A stretch of DNA of 64,000 bases from the NCBI GenBank assembly GCA_018417955.1, contig JACTVC010000002.1, positions 1,302,001-1,366,000 of the forward strand, written 5' to 3'. The notes beneath the pieces are model-generated. The model was not told the origin of the DNA and made no database searches. It was given only the letters and a program-made list of their open reading frames with translations. A program made the position numbers and the translations under genes. Every line of letters begins with the position of its first letter. Within the stretch, counting starts at the first letter, position 1. Below are positions 47,512 through 57,693 of this stretch, in pieces. The stretch is from Laccaria trichodermophora (lineage: Eukaryota; Basidiomycota; Agaricomycetes; Agaricales; Hydnangiaceae).

Positions 47512-50069
47512 TCACGCTTCCGTCTCTCCCCCACCTCCAGCCTTCTTCACAGCGGTATAAGCAGGCGGAAGCTCGATCGTCTCAGGATCACCTTCCTCCT
47601 CCTTCGGTTCGCTCGGACCCGCATCATCATGCTGAATAATATTAACCGGTCTGAGCGGCCTCATCCCGCCTTTCCGTCCCCCAACCGAGCTCGCAGAAAC
47701 ACCAGCTACATATCCATACGCCGCGCTACCCTCCGGGGTCGCGCTGCGGTTATAGTAGCTCGTCGTCGTCGTAACGCCACTCAACGGACGTTCACCGTCC
47801 GCTGTGTACCCGTCCCCAGTGCCAGAGAGTGTATCTGACACCATGAAGGGTTCAGGGCGGTAGTACTGCGGTAGCTCGTTCTGTCTGGGAGCGTGATCTT
47901 CGTCGCCGTCTTCCTCCGCGTTCAACAGATCCACAGGACGTTCTTTTTGTCTCCTCTGCATTTTTTCACGACGACGGAAGAAGAGCAGGACAAGGACGAC
48001 CGCGATAAGAAGGACAACCCCGCCAATGACACCTCCAACAATAGCTGCCGTGTTTGTACTTCCACCACTAGAACTAAGGAAAGAGTTGGCATTCGCGATA
48101 AAGGACCTAAACGAAAGAAAGCCTCACCCAGAACCTCCACCAGTCCAGCTCCCATTTGTACTAGTCGGATAACTCCCGCCAGCAGGACTCCCGGGCGTCG
48201 AGCTCGGGCTGGTTGAATTCAAGCAGGTCCCAATGTTCTGAGTCCCCGTGCCCACTGTATTGGGGGAGCTTCCACCCGTTCCATTTCCCCGATTATCGCC
48301 AGCGATAAGGAGCAGCGTCGTGCCTCCCCGAAGGTTTGGTAACCAGGTGAAGCCCGTACCTTGTGAATCGACATTGGTGATGGAATCCAGCGGCTCCGGA
48401 ACAGCAAAAGATTGTCCTCCTGGTATTACTCCGAGGAAGTTTGGAATTCTGTAGGGTCGTGGTAGGCCAAAATATAAGATGGTGGATGACAAGCTTACCC
48501 TTGCACTGTTGTGTTATCCCACCATAGCCGTGTATTTTGACATTGAACAATTTGATTTGGGGGATATATCGAAAAGACGAATGCGGGGGAGACGTTTGCA
48601 GTAGCATTGAAACACGAGGCATCCGAGGAAGTGGCAACCTGTGCAGCTACGCTGGTACCACCTGAACCGAAGCCTGTAGAATCACTGACCTAAAGATAGG
48701 AAGTCAGCATGTGTCCGAAGAAAGAACAAGAGAAAAGGATGGTGATATGCGGAAAGACCAAAATGAATAAGGATAGAATGAAGGTAATTATCGAGTCAAA
48801 GTGGGTAAAAAAGGTCGACACAAATGGCTCAAATGACCACATAAATTCCAGGCCCTGCCAATAGTAAGCGACAACTAGTCAGAACCATTGGTGATGTCCA
48901 AGAAGAGATCCAGGCAGGATCAATCTGAGTAGATGCATGGGTGTTGACAACATGAACACAGCATCGAAGAGTGTAAGAGCATCCACCTCTCTCACAGTGA
49001 GAGAATGGCGAAAGGCTCGAATGACCCCCTGGTAAGCGCCAGATAGTCAGACGATACGTCATCGAGATGTATTCCACGGAGAGATACAATATGCGAGAGC
49101 CGATGACCATCGTCGGGACGCCAATATAGGAGTGGACCCTTGTGGCGTAAAGTTTAAGAATCCTCAAGGACTATGTGTTTGTGAGGACTTCAAGACCATA
49201 GCGACAATGGAGCTCGACTAGGTCCATCCATGACAGGGGTGGCGATAAACGCCAAGGGTGGAAGGATAAGGATGCACATGACGCCATAGCCTGTCAAACT
49301 ATACAGGCTCGTGGAAGTCACTTGATGCTGCGGTAGGAGACATGAAAGTCACTTTTTCCGCCATGAGGTGGATAGGTGGAAACGCTTGACACAGCCCCTA
49401 TCCAGACGCGCATTACTGGACAGGCGCTGCATGCTTGTATGCGTCGTGAGGATTAGGTGGCAGGAGGAATGGAAGGGGGTAGTGGATCCAGTGGAGGTAG
49501 TTCACAACACTGTTGTCCAAGTGCAGGGATGGCCGGTAGCGCGTCGTTGTCCCCGGCACAATTCCCCGATGATTGTAACAACCGCAGGCATCACGGCTAT
49601 CAGCGTCAAGTGGGACTCATCTCCGGGTTCATGTTGTGGCGAAGAAGACAGGAAAAAAACGGGGAAGGACGTATTGGAGGGAGGACCAACAAGCCAATCC
49701 GAAAGAAGTAGAATTCCAAGCGGAAATAGAGGATACAGAAGATAAGAGGGAATAGAAATCGAGAGAAAAACTCACTACGGCAACGAGCTGAGAATTGGCG
49801 GGGTATTTGAGTTGGAATGAAATGGTATTCGAGTTTCCTTCAAAAGGCACGTCCAAGATTGTCCTCGCCTCGACGTTATTGGGGAGGGGGGTAGGTCCAA
49901 AGGGTATGATAAGCACGCGGTAGGGGGGCTGGCCGTCGGAGCCTGAGATGGATATGGTGAGGTTTGAGCACTGCTGCGGATTTGCCTTGAAGTTCCAGGA
50001 ATAAGCTGCTGAGAGGGCGGGGAAGGCGAGTAGAGAGAGGACGGCGGCGAGGGGCGTTGGCGACGACAT
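47512..50069 (-). CDS. Single-pass type I membrane protein with signal peptide (fungal family of unknown function)
   Basis: Start MSSPTPLAAVLSLLAFPALSA at 50067-50069 is a clear signal peptide. The extracellular part has QCSNLTISISGSDGQPPYRV, then after a very long intron (48690-49775) DSTGFGSGGTSVAAQV, NFLGVIPGGQSF, LRGGTTLLL and a Ser/Thr/Gly/Pro-rich stem. One transmembrane helix (AAIVGGVIGGVVLLIAVVLVLLF) is followed by a basic FFRRREK stop-transfer and a cytosolic tail with PPAY and ELPQYYRP motifs, ending at TGA 47512-47514. The family is widespread in Agaricomycetes as far as I recall; the layout suggests a cell-surface sensor or wall-linked protein. PPxY-like motifs could bind WW domains of ubiquitin ligases; that is inference. 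Confidence 0.85.
48690..49775 (-). other. Exceptionally long intron (1086 nt) of the membrane protein gene
   Basis: The donor GTGAGT at 49775 and an acceptor TTTAG at 48690 join VAVV to SDSTG in phase 0. Most introns in this window are about 50 nt. The insert carries ORFs of 112 codons (-) and 125 codons (+), neither recognisable, and a small palindrome at 48988-49004. No terminal repeats were noticed. Confidence 0.7.
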
Positions 50070-50797
50070 GGTGAGGAGAGGAAGGAAGGAAGGGGTATGC
50101 GTGCCACGGAAGGTATGTTACGGAGGTATAGTGGGGGGGTTGTCGTCTATGATGGATCTATAGTAAGTAAGGGACGACGACGACGACGAGTTCCAAGGAT
50201 GGCCGGAGCCAGTTGGTCAAGAGCTTGGCTCAAGCAAAGTTGAAATCAAGCAGAGTTCGGCATCGCCTCTCCAGCGACGTCACACCATCATATATGTCAC
50301 GAAAGATATCACTTGTCCTTAAAATAACCCCCATACAAGCAGATTAGTGCATAGGCCATGTCATACCGGAGAGTGAATTTTCCGCTAGAAGCTTCTTTTG
50401 ACCTCTGCGCTACAACATCTTCTCCGACATGAGAACGTAACAATGTGATAGTAACAAGGCGTCGAAACACATACATAGCGCTAAAAATGAGTAAGTCATC
50501 ACACGAGGCAAAAGTTACACATAATCATAGTCCGTTTTCTTACATCACCCAAGTATTTTTTGTCGACTGGCGTCGTGAAAACATGGCGGCCCGCAGATAA
50601 GAACGACGCGACGCGTTGCTTGGCTTTGTTGACGGCACCATGCTTCTGCTACTTGAAAACTTCGTATCTCTGTAAGATTTTTCTCAGAGGTTTCGACGGC
50701 CATTGAAAAGCACCGAATTCATTCACATAAGCTGCCTGGTCTACATAGACGAGAATGAATCAGAATGACTACTTAGACGTACATCGAATCAATCCTC
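50070..50797. other. Intergenic region; right part is the start of the duplicated segment
   Basis: The left 400 bp should be the promoter of the membrane protein gene. From about 50490 on, the sequence matches 52800-53240 and is 3-prime flank of F-box copy 1. Confidence 0.5.
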
Positions 50798-52403
50798 CTA
50801 GGTATTCCTGAAAAGACAGTCAGTGATATAGACCGTGTTGGATGAATCACCATCTAAAAGATAACACAGGCGCCCCGAAACAGCGCAAAAAGCAGCAACC
50901 TCGGGAACCAAGGGCATCCTAATGTGAACAGAAGCAGAGCGGGGGGAGGGTGTCAAATCCACAGGTGTGCAAGGTCGATTGACGACGTTACTTCGCCTTG
51001 CGGCATGAAATTGGATGCCGAACGGAGAGGTCCAGGCGGAGACGGCGTTCTCATTACACACTCCAAGGGATCCAAAAATATTTTCCCTTGTTGGAAAGTC
51101 AAAGGTATGCCAGTCCAAATCATCCTTGTGGGTGGATTGAGCATCCTCGAGTTTGAGGGGTAATTCTACCCGGAGAAGTGCGGATCTTCGCCGAAATTCC
51201 AAGTGGGTTACATAAACGTCAATTATGCATCGCGTCCATCCGGCGGCTCCTGTTAGGTACCAGTCATCCAAACCACCGTAGTATTCTACTGAAAGCAGGT
51301 CTTCAACCTGAGGTAGCGTGAAGCAGATGTCAGGAGGGAGCACACCGTGAAATGCAGATGTGTGCCCGATCGGGTGCAATGGAGGGATCTTCCAGACCCC
51401 CACCCTTGCTTCATGGTCTCCTTCAACAAGGATGACATAATTCTCTGTTGCTGAAATCTGATTGAAATGAGACCATGGTACATTACTCTAGACAGGTATG
51501 GAGTCTTACACTGGCAGGTGTCTTTTCCACTTCCCAGCTTGCCCATAGATTCCTGGAGAAATCCCAAACAGTCACGACATTTTGGTAATTGATTGAAAGT
51601 CGATTTCCACATAAACAATAGATCTCCCATGCTTCATGGAGGACAACGTCGAGACTCGTAATTTTACGAAAGCTGGGGTTGGAAGATGTAGGATAGATCT
51701 CGAACACTGTTACATTGTTCGCTCTAATGACACCTGGTGAGTCAAGTCCAAAAAGGAGCGAGTTGGGCTTACTGTGCCGACAGTACCACAACCTGAATTC
51801 CGATGGCGTCGTTTGTGGGGTGTAATATAAAACTGTTGCACTCCTCAGTCGTGACACTCGCAACCAAAATGGGTTCAGACAATGAGCACCCCTCAGAGGG
51901 AAAACCCAGGTCCCAGATTGACAGAATCTTATACTCAGCGCAAACTAGGAAGCGCCCCCCAGGAAGAAGGTTGATAGGGCATGGAGTATGCAGACGATTC
52001 AAATTCCCAGGTGTAAAATGGATACCAGTTCTAGGTTCGATTCCCTTCAAGGCAGGATCTCTATCTTTGTAGATAAAAGATAGAAATCTGGTGGGAGTTA
52101 ATGCGGCTTTGATGAGAGCACTTGTCGTCATGTCTTCGATAGGGTAAGTAGGCCAGAAGATATGGTTTTCTGCGCAAATGCTGCGAAGGATGCCTATCCA
52201 GAGCCACCGCTGTGATGTTGCTTCCTGAACCAACTTACATGTCTGTAGAAACTTGAATGTGAGCAGTCGAACTGAAGTTACGGGCTGCTAATGCTAACCT
52301 GTCGCACCGCAAGGATATCTAATGGGCATAGAAAGCCTAAGAGGTGAATTAAAATGTCAAAGGGTAAACTTCCCAAGAGATTTCTAGAGTTCTGGGATAC
52401 CAT
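50798..52403 (-). CDS. F-box-like protein, duplicate 1
   Basis: Start MVSQNSRNLLG at 52401-52403 and TAG at 50798-50800. An F-box lies at the N-terminus (SLPFDILIHLLGFLCPLDILAVRQ, interrupted only after the box by an intron). Introns in the same places as duplicate 2 include one after LSA (acceptor near 51720) and a 52-nt one with donor GTAAGA after TPAS. The body has beta-propeller-like segments (YKILSIWDLG, NNVTVFEIYP, VTVWDFSRNLW, RVGVWKIPPL, GQ-like SGRLCYLLDG). This points to an F-box protein with a WD-like substrate-binding region, presumably part of an SCF ubiquitin ligase. Its C-terminal SGRLCYLL...ITDCL segment is in frame, unlike in duplicate 2, so this copy looks the better preserved. 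Confidence 0.84.
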
Positions 52404-52575
52404 TAGGCCCGGTGAGATGAGCCAAGGCCCATTGAGAGAGAATGGGCCTTGTCACTTGATACAATTGCTTGCATCTGTTTGGACCGAATGACATCACCGC
52501 AAAAGGTCACTCAGCTCAACTCAGCTTTCAACTTGACCTCGACGTCGTCTAAAACGCACGTATAGCCATTGAAAC
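52404..52575. promoter_or_regulatory. Duplicated bidirectional promoter, left copy
   Basis: 172 bp between F-box duplicate 1 and the RSC8 stub. It matches the 155 bp between duplicate 2 and intact RSC8, including CATCACCGCAAAAGGTCACT and CTTGACCTCGACGTCGTC. The ancestral promoter was copied with both genes. Confidence 0.6.
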
Positions 52576-52800
52576 ATGCCCACTCCCAAATGTTCTGGGT
52601 CAGCAGTGCCCAACTCCTCCGATGCAAAACGATTAAAGCTCACCGTTCCTCACCAAAACCAAGGAGCAACTCCCGTCCACCCCGAAAACGAACTTGCAGA
52701 GCTGGACCCTATACCCTCAGGCGACGTCGGGAACCTAACAACTGAGGGTAGCGCTTATCACCTGGCCAAGGTCATTCAAGTCGTGAGCGGCAATGAATAA
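52576..52800 (+). pseudogene. Truncated RSC8/SWI3 5-prime stub made by duplication
   Basis: An ORF of 74 codons starts with [19 protein letters not shown] and matches the first residues of the intact gene at 55080 through NLTTEGS. Homology stops near 52755; the next 15 or so codons (YHLAKVIQVV...) are unrelated and end at TAA 52798-52800. Relative to the intact gene nine bases are missing in the ENELAELDP region, keeping frame. It lacks SWIRM and SANT domains. With a copied promoter it could still be transcribed. Classified as pseudogene because no domain remains. Confidence 0.85.
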
Positions 52801-53239
52801 GAGATCACGCGATGATGCAACAGTGTCTACATGTTAATAATCCATTTTCTTACATCACTGAAGTCTAGGTCTTTCCTTGAGAATCAGACGTTGACTGGTG
52901 TCGTTAAAACAACTTCCAAGATGGGAGTGCCATTCAAGATGTGCTTGGCTTTGTTGACGGTGTTAACCGTGCTTCTGCTACGTACTTTCAGCCTTGAAGC
53001 TTTGAAGCTTCATATCTTTTCAAGAGAAAATCAGAGAGTTTCAACTAGGCACCGCGTTCACCCTTAGTGGATGAATATCTTATCGAAGGTAACGTTGTCG
53101 TGCGAAAAATTGCATACAAGAAAAAATCGAAATGACTACATTCAAGTTGTTACGATGGGCAACAATACTTCCTGCATGCCCCTACTAATTATAGGTAAGA
53201 GCAAAGCGATGCGCTGCTTAGTTCTATTGACGGCTCGCA
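52801..53239. other. 3-prime flank of F-box duplicate 2
   Basis: No gene recognised. The sequence matches 50490-50790, for example TTGGCTTTGTTGACGG and the adjoining GTGCTTCTGCTAC stretch, so it is the copied downstream flank. Confidence 0.5.
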
Positions 53240-54924
53240 TCAGCGTTGCGCAGTGTGGTAGTTTCTGATGATAGCTGTACCAGTTGCCACAGGTGTGTCA
53301 AAAAAGACATACATTGAATCAAACCTCACAGGTTTTCCTAAAAAGACAATCAGTAATAGAGATTGTGTTGGATGAATCACCATGTAAAAGACACAGCCGC
53401 CCCGAGACAGGGCAAAAAGCAGCAACCTGAGGAACCAAGGGCATCCTAATTCGAACAGAAGCGGAGTGGGGGAGGGTGTCATATCCACAGGCGTATGAGG
53501 TCGATTGACGATATCAGTTCGCCTTGTGGCATGAAATTGGATGCCATATGGAGAGGTCCACACAGAGATGGCGTTCTCATTACACACTCCAATGGATCCG
53601 AAAATACTTTCTCTTGAAAACAAGTCAAAGATATGAAAGTCCAAATCCACATTGTGGGTGGATTGAGTATCCTTGAGTTTGAGGGGTAGTTCTATCCGGA
53701 GAAATGCAGAACTTGAGAAAGATTCAACGCGGTATCCATAACCGTCAATTATGCATCGCGTCCGTCCGACACCTCCTGTTCGGTACCAGTCATCCAACCC
53801 ACCGTAGTATTCTACTGAAATCAGGTCTTCAATCTGAAGTGGCGCGAACCAGGTGTCAGCAGGGAGCACACCGAGAGACGCAGATGTGTGTCCGATCGGC
53901 TGCAATGGGGGGATCTTCCAGATCCCGACCCTTGCTTCATCGTCATCTTCAACGAGAATGACATGATTATCTATTGCTGAAATCTGTTTGTGATGAGACC
54001 ATGACATCGCTTTAGAAGAATGTCCTACACTCATGGGTGACCTCTCCACTTCCCAGCTTGCCCATAAGTTCCTGGAGAAGTCCCAGACAGTCACGTTATC
54101 CTGCCAAACGATAAAAAGTCGATCTCCACATAAACAATATATGTCCCATCCTTCGTGGAGGACAACGTCAAGACTCGTGATTTTACGAAAGCTGGGGTTG
54201 GAAAATATAGGATAGATTTCGAACACCGTTACATTGTTCGATCTAACGACACCTAGTAAGTCTCTTCCAGAAAGAGCGAGTTGGGCTCACGGTGCCGACA
54301 GCACCACAGTTTGAATTCCAAGGCCATCATCTGTGGGCTTTAGTATGAAACTGTTGCACTCCTCAGTCGTGACACTCGCAACCAAAATGGGTTCAGACAA
54401 CGAGCACCCCTCAAACGGACAACCCAAGTCCCAGATCGACAGAATTTTATATTCGGCGCAAACTAGGAAGCGCCCCCCAGGAAGAAGGTCAATAGGGCAT
54501 GGGTTCCGAAGACGATTCAAATTCCCAGGTTTAAAATGGATACCAGTTCTAGGTTCAATCCCCTTCAAGGCAGGATCTCTATCTTTGTAAATGAAAGATA
54601 GAAATCTGGCAGGAGTTAATGCAGCTTCAACGAGATCACTTGTTGTCATGTCCTCGATTGGGTAAGTAGGCCAGAAGATATGGTTTTCTGCGCAGACGCT
54701 GCGAAGGACGCCTATCCAGAGCCACCGCTGTGATGTTGCTTCCTGAAGCAACTTACATGTCTGCAAGTTGAAAAAGTGAGGACTCTGGGAATCGAACTGA
54801 AATTAAAGTGAACGCTAACCTGTCGCGCCGCTAGGATATCTAATGGGCATAAAAAGCCTAAGAGATGAATCAAAATGTCAAAGGGTAAATTTCCCAGGAG
54901 ACTTCTAGAGTTCCGGGACGCCAT
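53240..54924 (-). CDS. F-box-like protein, duplicate 2 (frameshifted C-terminus)
   Basis: Start MASRNSRSLLG at 54922-54924; F-box NLPFDILIHLLGFLCPLDILAARQ follows. Introns match duplicate 1: after the F-box, after LSAP with donor GTGAGC, and a 45-nt one with donor GTAGGA after SPMS, which is also open and may be retained. Body motifs are the same (YKILSIWDLG, VTVWDFSRNLW, RVGIWKIPPL, YYGGLDDWY). After TPSP the frame differs: a G run near 53466 is one base shorter than at the matching site in duplicate 1 (50941), so the conserved SGRLC.L segment is read out of frame and the ORF runs on to 53240. The protein may be C-terminally altered rather than dead. It is divergent from RSC8, 155 bp away. 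Confidence 0.8.
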
Positions 54925-55079
54925 TGGAAGTGAGATGAGCCTTTGCTTAAAACTCATTGATAATAAGATTGCTTGCATCTGTTTGAATCGAACGATATAA
55001 GACATCACCGCAAAAGGTCACTCAGCGTTCAACTTGACCTCGACGTCGTCTAAAACGCGCATATAGTCATTGACTAACC
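54925..55079. promoter_or_regulatory. Bidirectional promoter of F-box duplicate 2 and RSC8
   Basis: 155 bp between two divergent start codons; duplicated at 52404-52575. Confidence 0.55.
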
Positions 55080-57230
55080 ATGGACACTCCCAAACGTTCC
55101 GGGTCAGCAGCGCCCAACTCCTCCGACGCAAAACGAATAAAACTCACCGTTCCCCACCAAAACCAAGGAGCAGCCCCAGTCGACCCCGAAAACGCTTCTG
55201 GTAAACGTACAGAGCTGGACCCTATACCTTCAAGCGACATCGGGAATCTAACAACTGAGGGATCATCATCTGGCCCTCCCACTGGTTCCGGAAAAGTGAA
55301 GGTATTGAAGGAAGGAGACGACGAGGAAGGGATGGACATATCAATGGTGGAGGGCGCAGACGAGGACGGTGATTCTGCAGACGAGAACGACGATGAGGAC
55401 CCTGCGCAGCTGGAGGCTACGCGTCAGCGGCTGGAGGAGCAGGCGCGCAAGTATCTCGCGGCCCAGACGCACGAAGTCATCATCCCTTCTTACTCTGCTT
55501 GGTTTGACATGTCTAAAATCCACCCTGTCGAGCGTCGAGCGTTGCCAGAGTTCTTCAACTCGCGGAATCGGTCGAAGACGCCCGCTATTTACAAAGATTA
55601 TCGCGATTTTATGATCAACACGTACCGACTACGCCCTACGGAGTATCTCACTGTGACGGCTTGCAGAAGGAATTTGGCGGGAGATGTGTGCGCGATTATG
55701 CGTGTACATGCTTTCCTAGAGCAATGGGGGCTCATTAACTACCAGGTGCGCTGACTTATATCTAACTGTATAATATTTTCAGAATGCTGACTCTCCAGCC
55801 AGATTGACCCAGATCAACGGCCAGCAGCACTCGCACCCCCTTTCACGGGGCATTTCCGCGTTCTCCTCGATACCCCACGCGGCCTGCAGTCTCTTCACCC
55901 CGGTACTAGGCCCACCAACCCCACTGTGAATGGCCGACCGGTCCCAACAGGCTCAACCGCACCTGCGTCGCTCGAATTACGATCTTCTATCTACCAAACT
56001 ACCTCCAAAGCCTCGCGTCCCATCAGCTCAACAGAAGCCAAAACTTTGGCCAACGCTAATGGCTCTGTCAAGACTAACGGCACAGTACCAGGTGCCACAT
56101 CACACAGCTGCGACACTTGCGGGGTAGACTGTACCCTTGTCTGGTATCACTCCTTGAAGGATAAAAAGTTGGAGCTGTGTGCTCCGTGCTATCTTGATGG
56201 ACGATTCCCCTCTACCATGTACAGTGGTGACTTTGTCAAGCTCACCAGCGCCGGTGCAGGTGTAGCACAAGGGAGTGGAACTAATGATGATTGGTCAGAT
56301 CAAGAAACCCTTCTTCTCCTTGAGGGTGTGGAGATGTATGACGATGATTGGTCAAAGATTGAGGAACACGTTGGGACACGGTCGGCGCAGCAGTGCATTC
56401 GGAAGTTCTTGGAGCTGCCGATCGAGGATCCATATTTGAACACAGAGGCATCGATGGGTCCACTGAGGTTTGGCCGGATACCATTCGAGCAGGCGGATAA
56501 CCCTGTTATGAGCGTCGTGGCGTTCTTAGCTGGTGTAGTTGGCCCAGGGGTTGCAGCCGAGGCCGCAAAAACAGCATTACACGAACTTACGGATGGGGAC
56601 TCAAAGAAGGCTACGGCAGAAGACAAAGCTATGATTGAAGACGAAGATAAGAAAGATGAAGACCGAATGGACGAAGACACTGCTGTCCCTACCAAAGAAG
56701 AGTCAGTAGCACCCTCAGAAGGCGCTGCTGCTGATGCCACCACCTCAGCCGACGGTACCTCCACGGCTTCGGGCTCCCCAAAACCCAAGCACACGCTTCC
56801 CCACTCTAAAGTCGTCCGCGCCGCCGATCTAGCACTCAAAGCCTCCGCCCGCGCCGCACAAACCCTCGCCACGGCCGAAGACAAACAAATCCGAAGTGCG
56901 ATCTCCAACCTCATCAAACTGACACTGACAAAGCTCGAGCTCAAAATGTCGCAATTCGAAGAACTCGAGGATATCTTGGAGGAAGAAAGGAAAGGGCTGG
57001 AGAGTGCTAGGGTGGCGTTGGTGAATGAGCGGTTGGGGTTGAAGAGGATGTTGGATGGGGTGCGGGCTGAGATTGCGAAGAATGGCATTACGGGAACTGT
57101 GTTGAGTAGTCTTGGGCAACCGATGGGGACGACGGGGCAGGGTGTGCTTGTTGGTGAGGTTAATGCGGCGCAGATGATGGAGAGTGGTGGGGGGCCGATG
57201 CCAGATGGGGCGATGTTGCAGTTGAGTTGA
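55080..57230 (+). CDS. RSC8: SWI3/RSC8-type subunit of SWI/SNF-RSC chromatin remodelling complex
   Basis: Two exons (55080-55745 and 55803-57230) encode about 697 residues. The N-terminus is disordered, then acidic. The SWIRM domain (residues about 130-225) has [26 protein letters not shown] and [39 protein letters not shown]-like zinc finger follows ([15 protein letters not shown]...LCAPCY). The SANT domain has [24 protein letters not shown] and [21 protein letters not shown]. Next is an Ala-rich [19 protein letters not shown] segment, an acidic linker and a C-terminal coiled coil with [16 protein letters not shown]. This order is that of Rsc8/Swi3/Ssr proteins, which act as scaffolds in SWI/SNF-family complexes in the nucleus. 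One such gene often serves both complexes in basidiomycetes; the symbol is by similarity. Confidence 0.94.
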
Positions 57231-57693
57231 GCTCGGGGAGGTTGTTTTGTGTTATAGTTATATGTAAAGTGTTTGATTTTTCTTTCTGTTATTATATCTT
57301 CTGTTAGTTCCCGCTCTGTGTATCTTTTTTTTGTGTGTCGTGAACGTACTGCGACTTTCGCTCGAATTGAGCCTTGAGGTCCGCATCAAGGAACTCCTCT
57401 TTGCTGGGCGTTCAAGAGCGAAAGGATGCCGACTTCGGACTCAGTACTCAACGTTCAACGTTCAACTTTGGCCTGGCTTGATCCAGTGTAAGTGAGTTGC
57501 TGGAAAATATTGTCAACTAACTTTCCTGTACTAGCTTAGCCACAACGATTCAGAGCACGCAGATCCTTAAAAAGTCTGCCATAGTTTTTCCATCTACAAA
57601 GTACGTGCATCCGTATGTATTACATTGACATAGTCCCATTAGAGAACTCCTAGTTTACATGATTCAAGATTTAGCTTCTGTTGTTACAAGTCA
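57231..57693. other. Convergent intergenic region
   Basis: Holds the RSC8 and ADH 3-prime UTRs. A short GTTCAAC array lies near 57449-57466. No gene recognised. Confidence 0.45.

Larger units (their letters stand above)
50490..52755. repeat. Tandem segmental duplication, left unit
   Basis: Left copy of a direct repeat whose right copy is about 52800-55262. It contains the 3-prime flank and whole coding region of an F-box-like gene, the shared promoter and the first codons of RSC8. Matching points include 50811/53341 and 52576/55080. Copies differ by scattered substitutions and small indels. Confidence 0.9.
52800..55262. repeat. Tandem segmental duplication, right unit
   Basis: Right copy of the direct repeat described at 50490-52755. 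It runs from the 3-prime flank of F-box duplicate 2 through its coding region and the promoter into exon 1 of intact RSC8, where the left copy breaks off. Confidence 0.9.

Noticed and set aside
52026..52045. GGTTCGATTCC resembling a tRNA B box
   Set aside because: It lies in the coding frame of F-box duplicate 1 (the IEPRTG segment) and has no A box or cloverleaf around it. The same segment occurs in duplicate 2 with changes.
53962..54030. Read-through of the intron region in F-box duplicate 2 as coding
   Set aside because: Duplicate 1 has a clear intron (donor GTAAGA) at the same place with a stop codon inside it, and duplicate 2 keeps donor GTAGGA and acceptor CAG, so this stretch is more likely an intron, although it is open.
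56300..57088. 262-codon minus-strand ORF opposite RSC8
   Set aside because: It is the antisense shadow of the Ala/Ser-rich C-terminal half of RSC8; composition is Ser/Ala repeats and there is no family signature or splice context.
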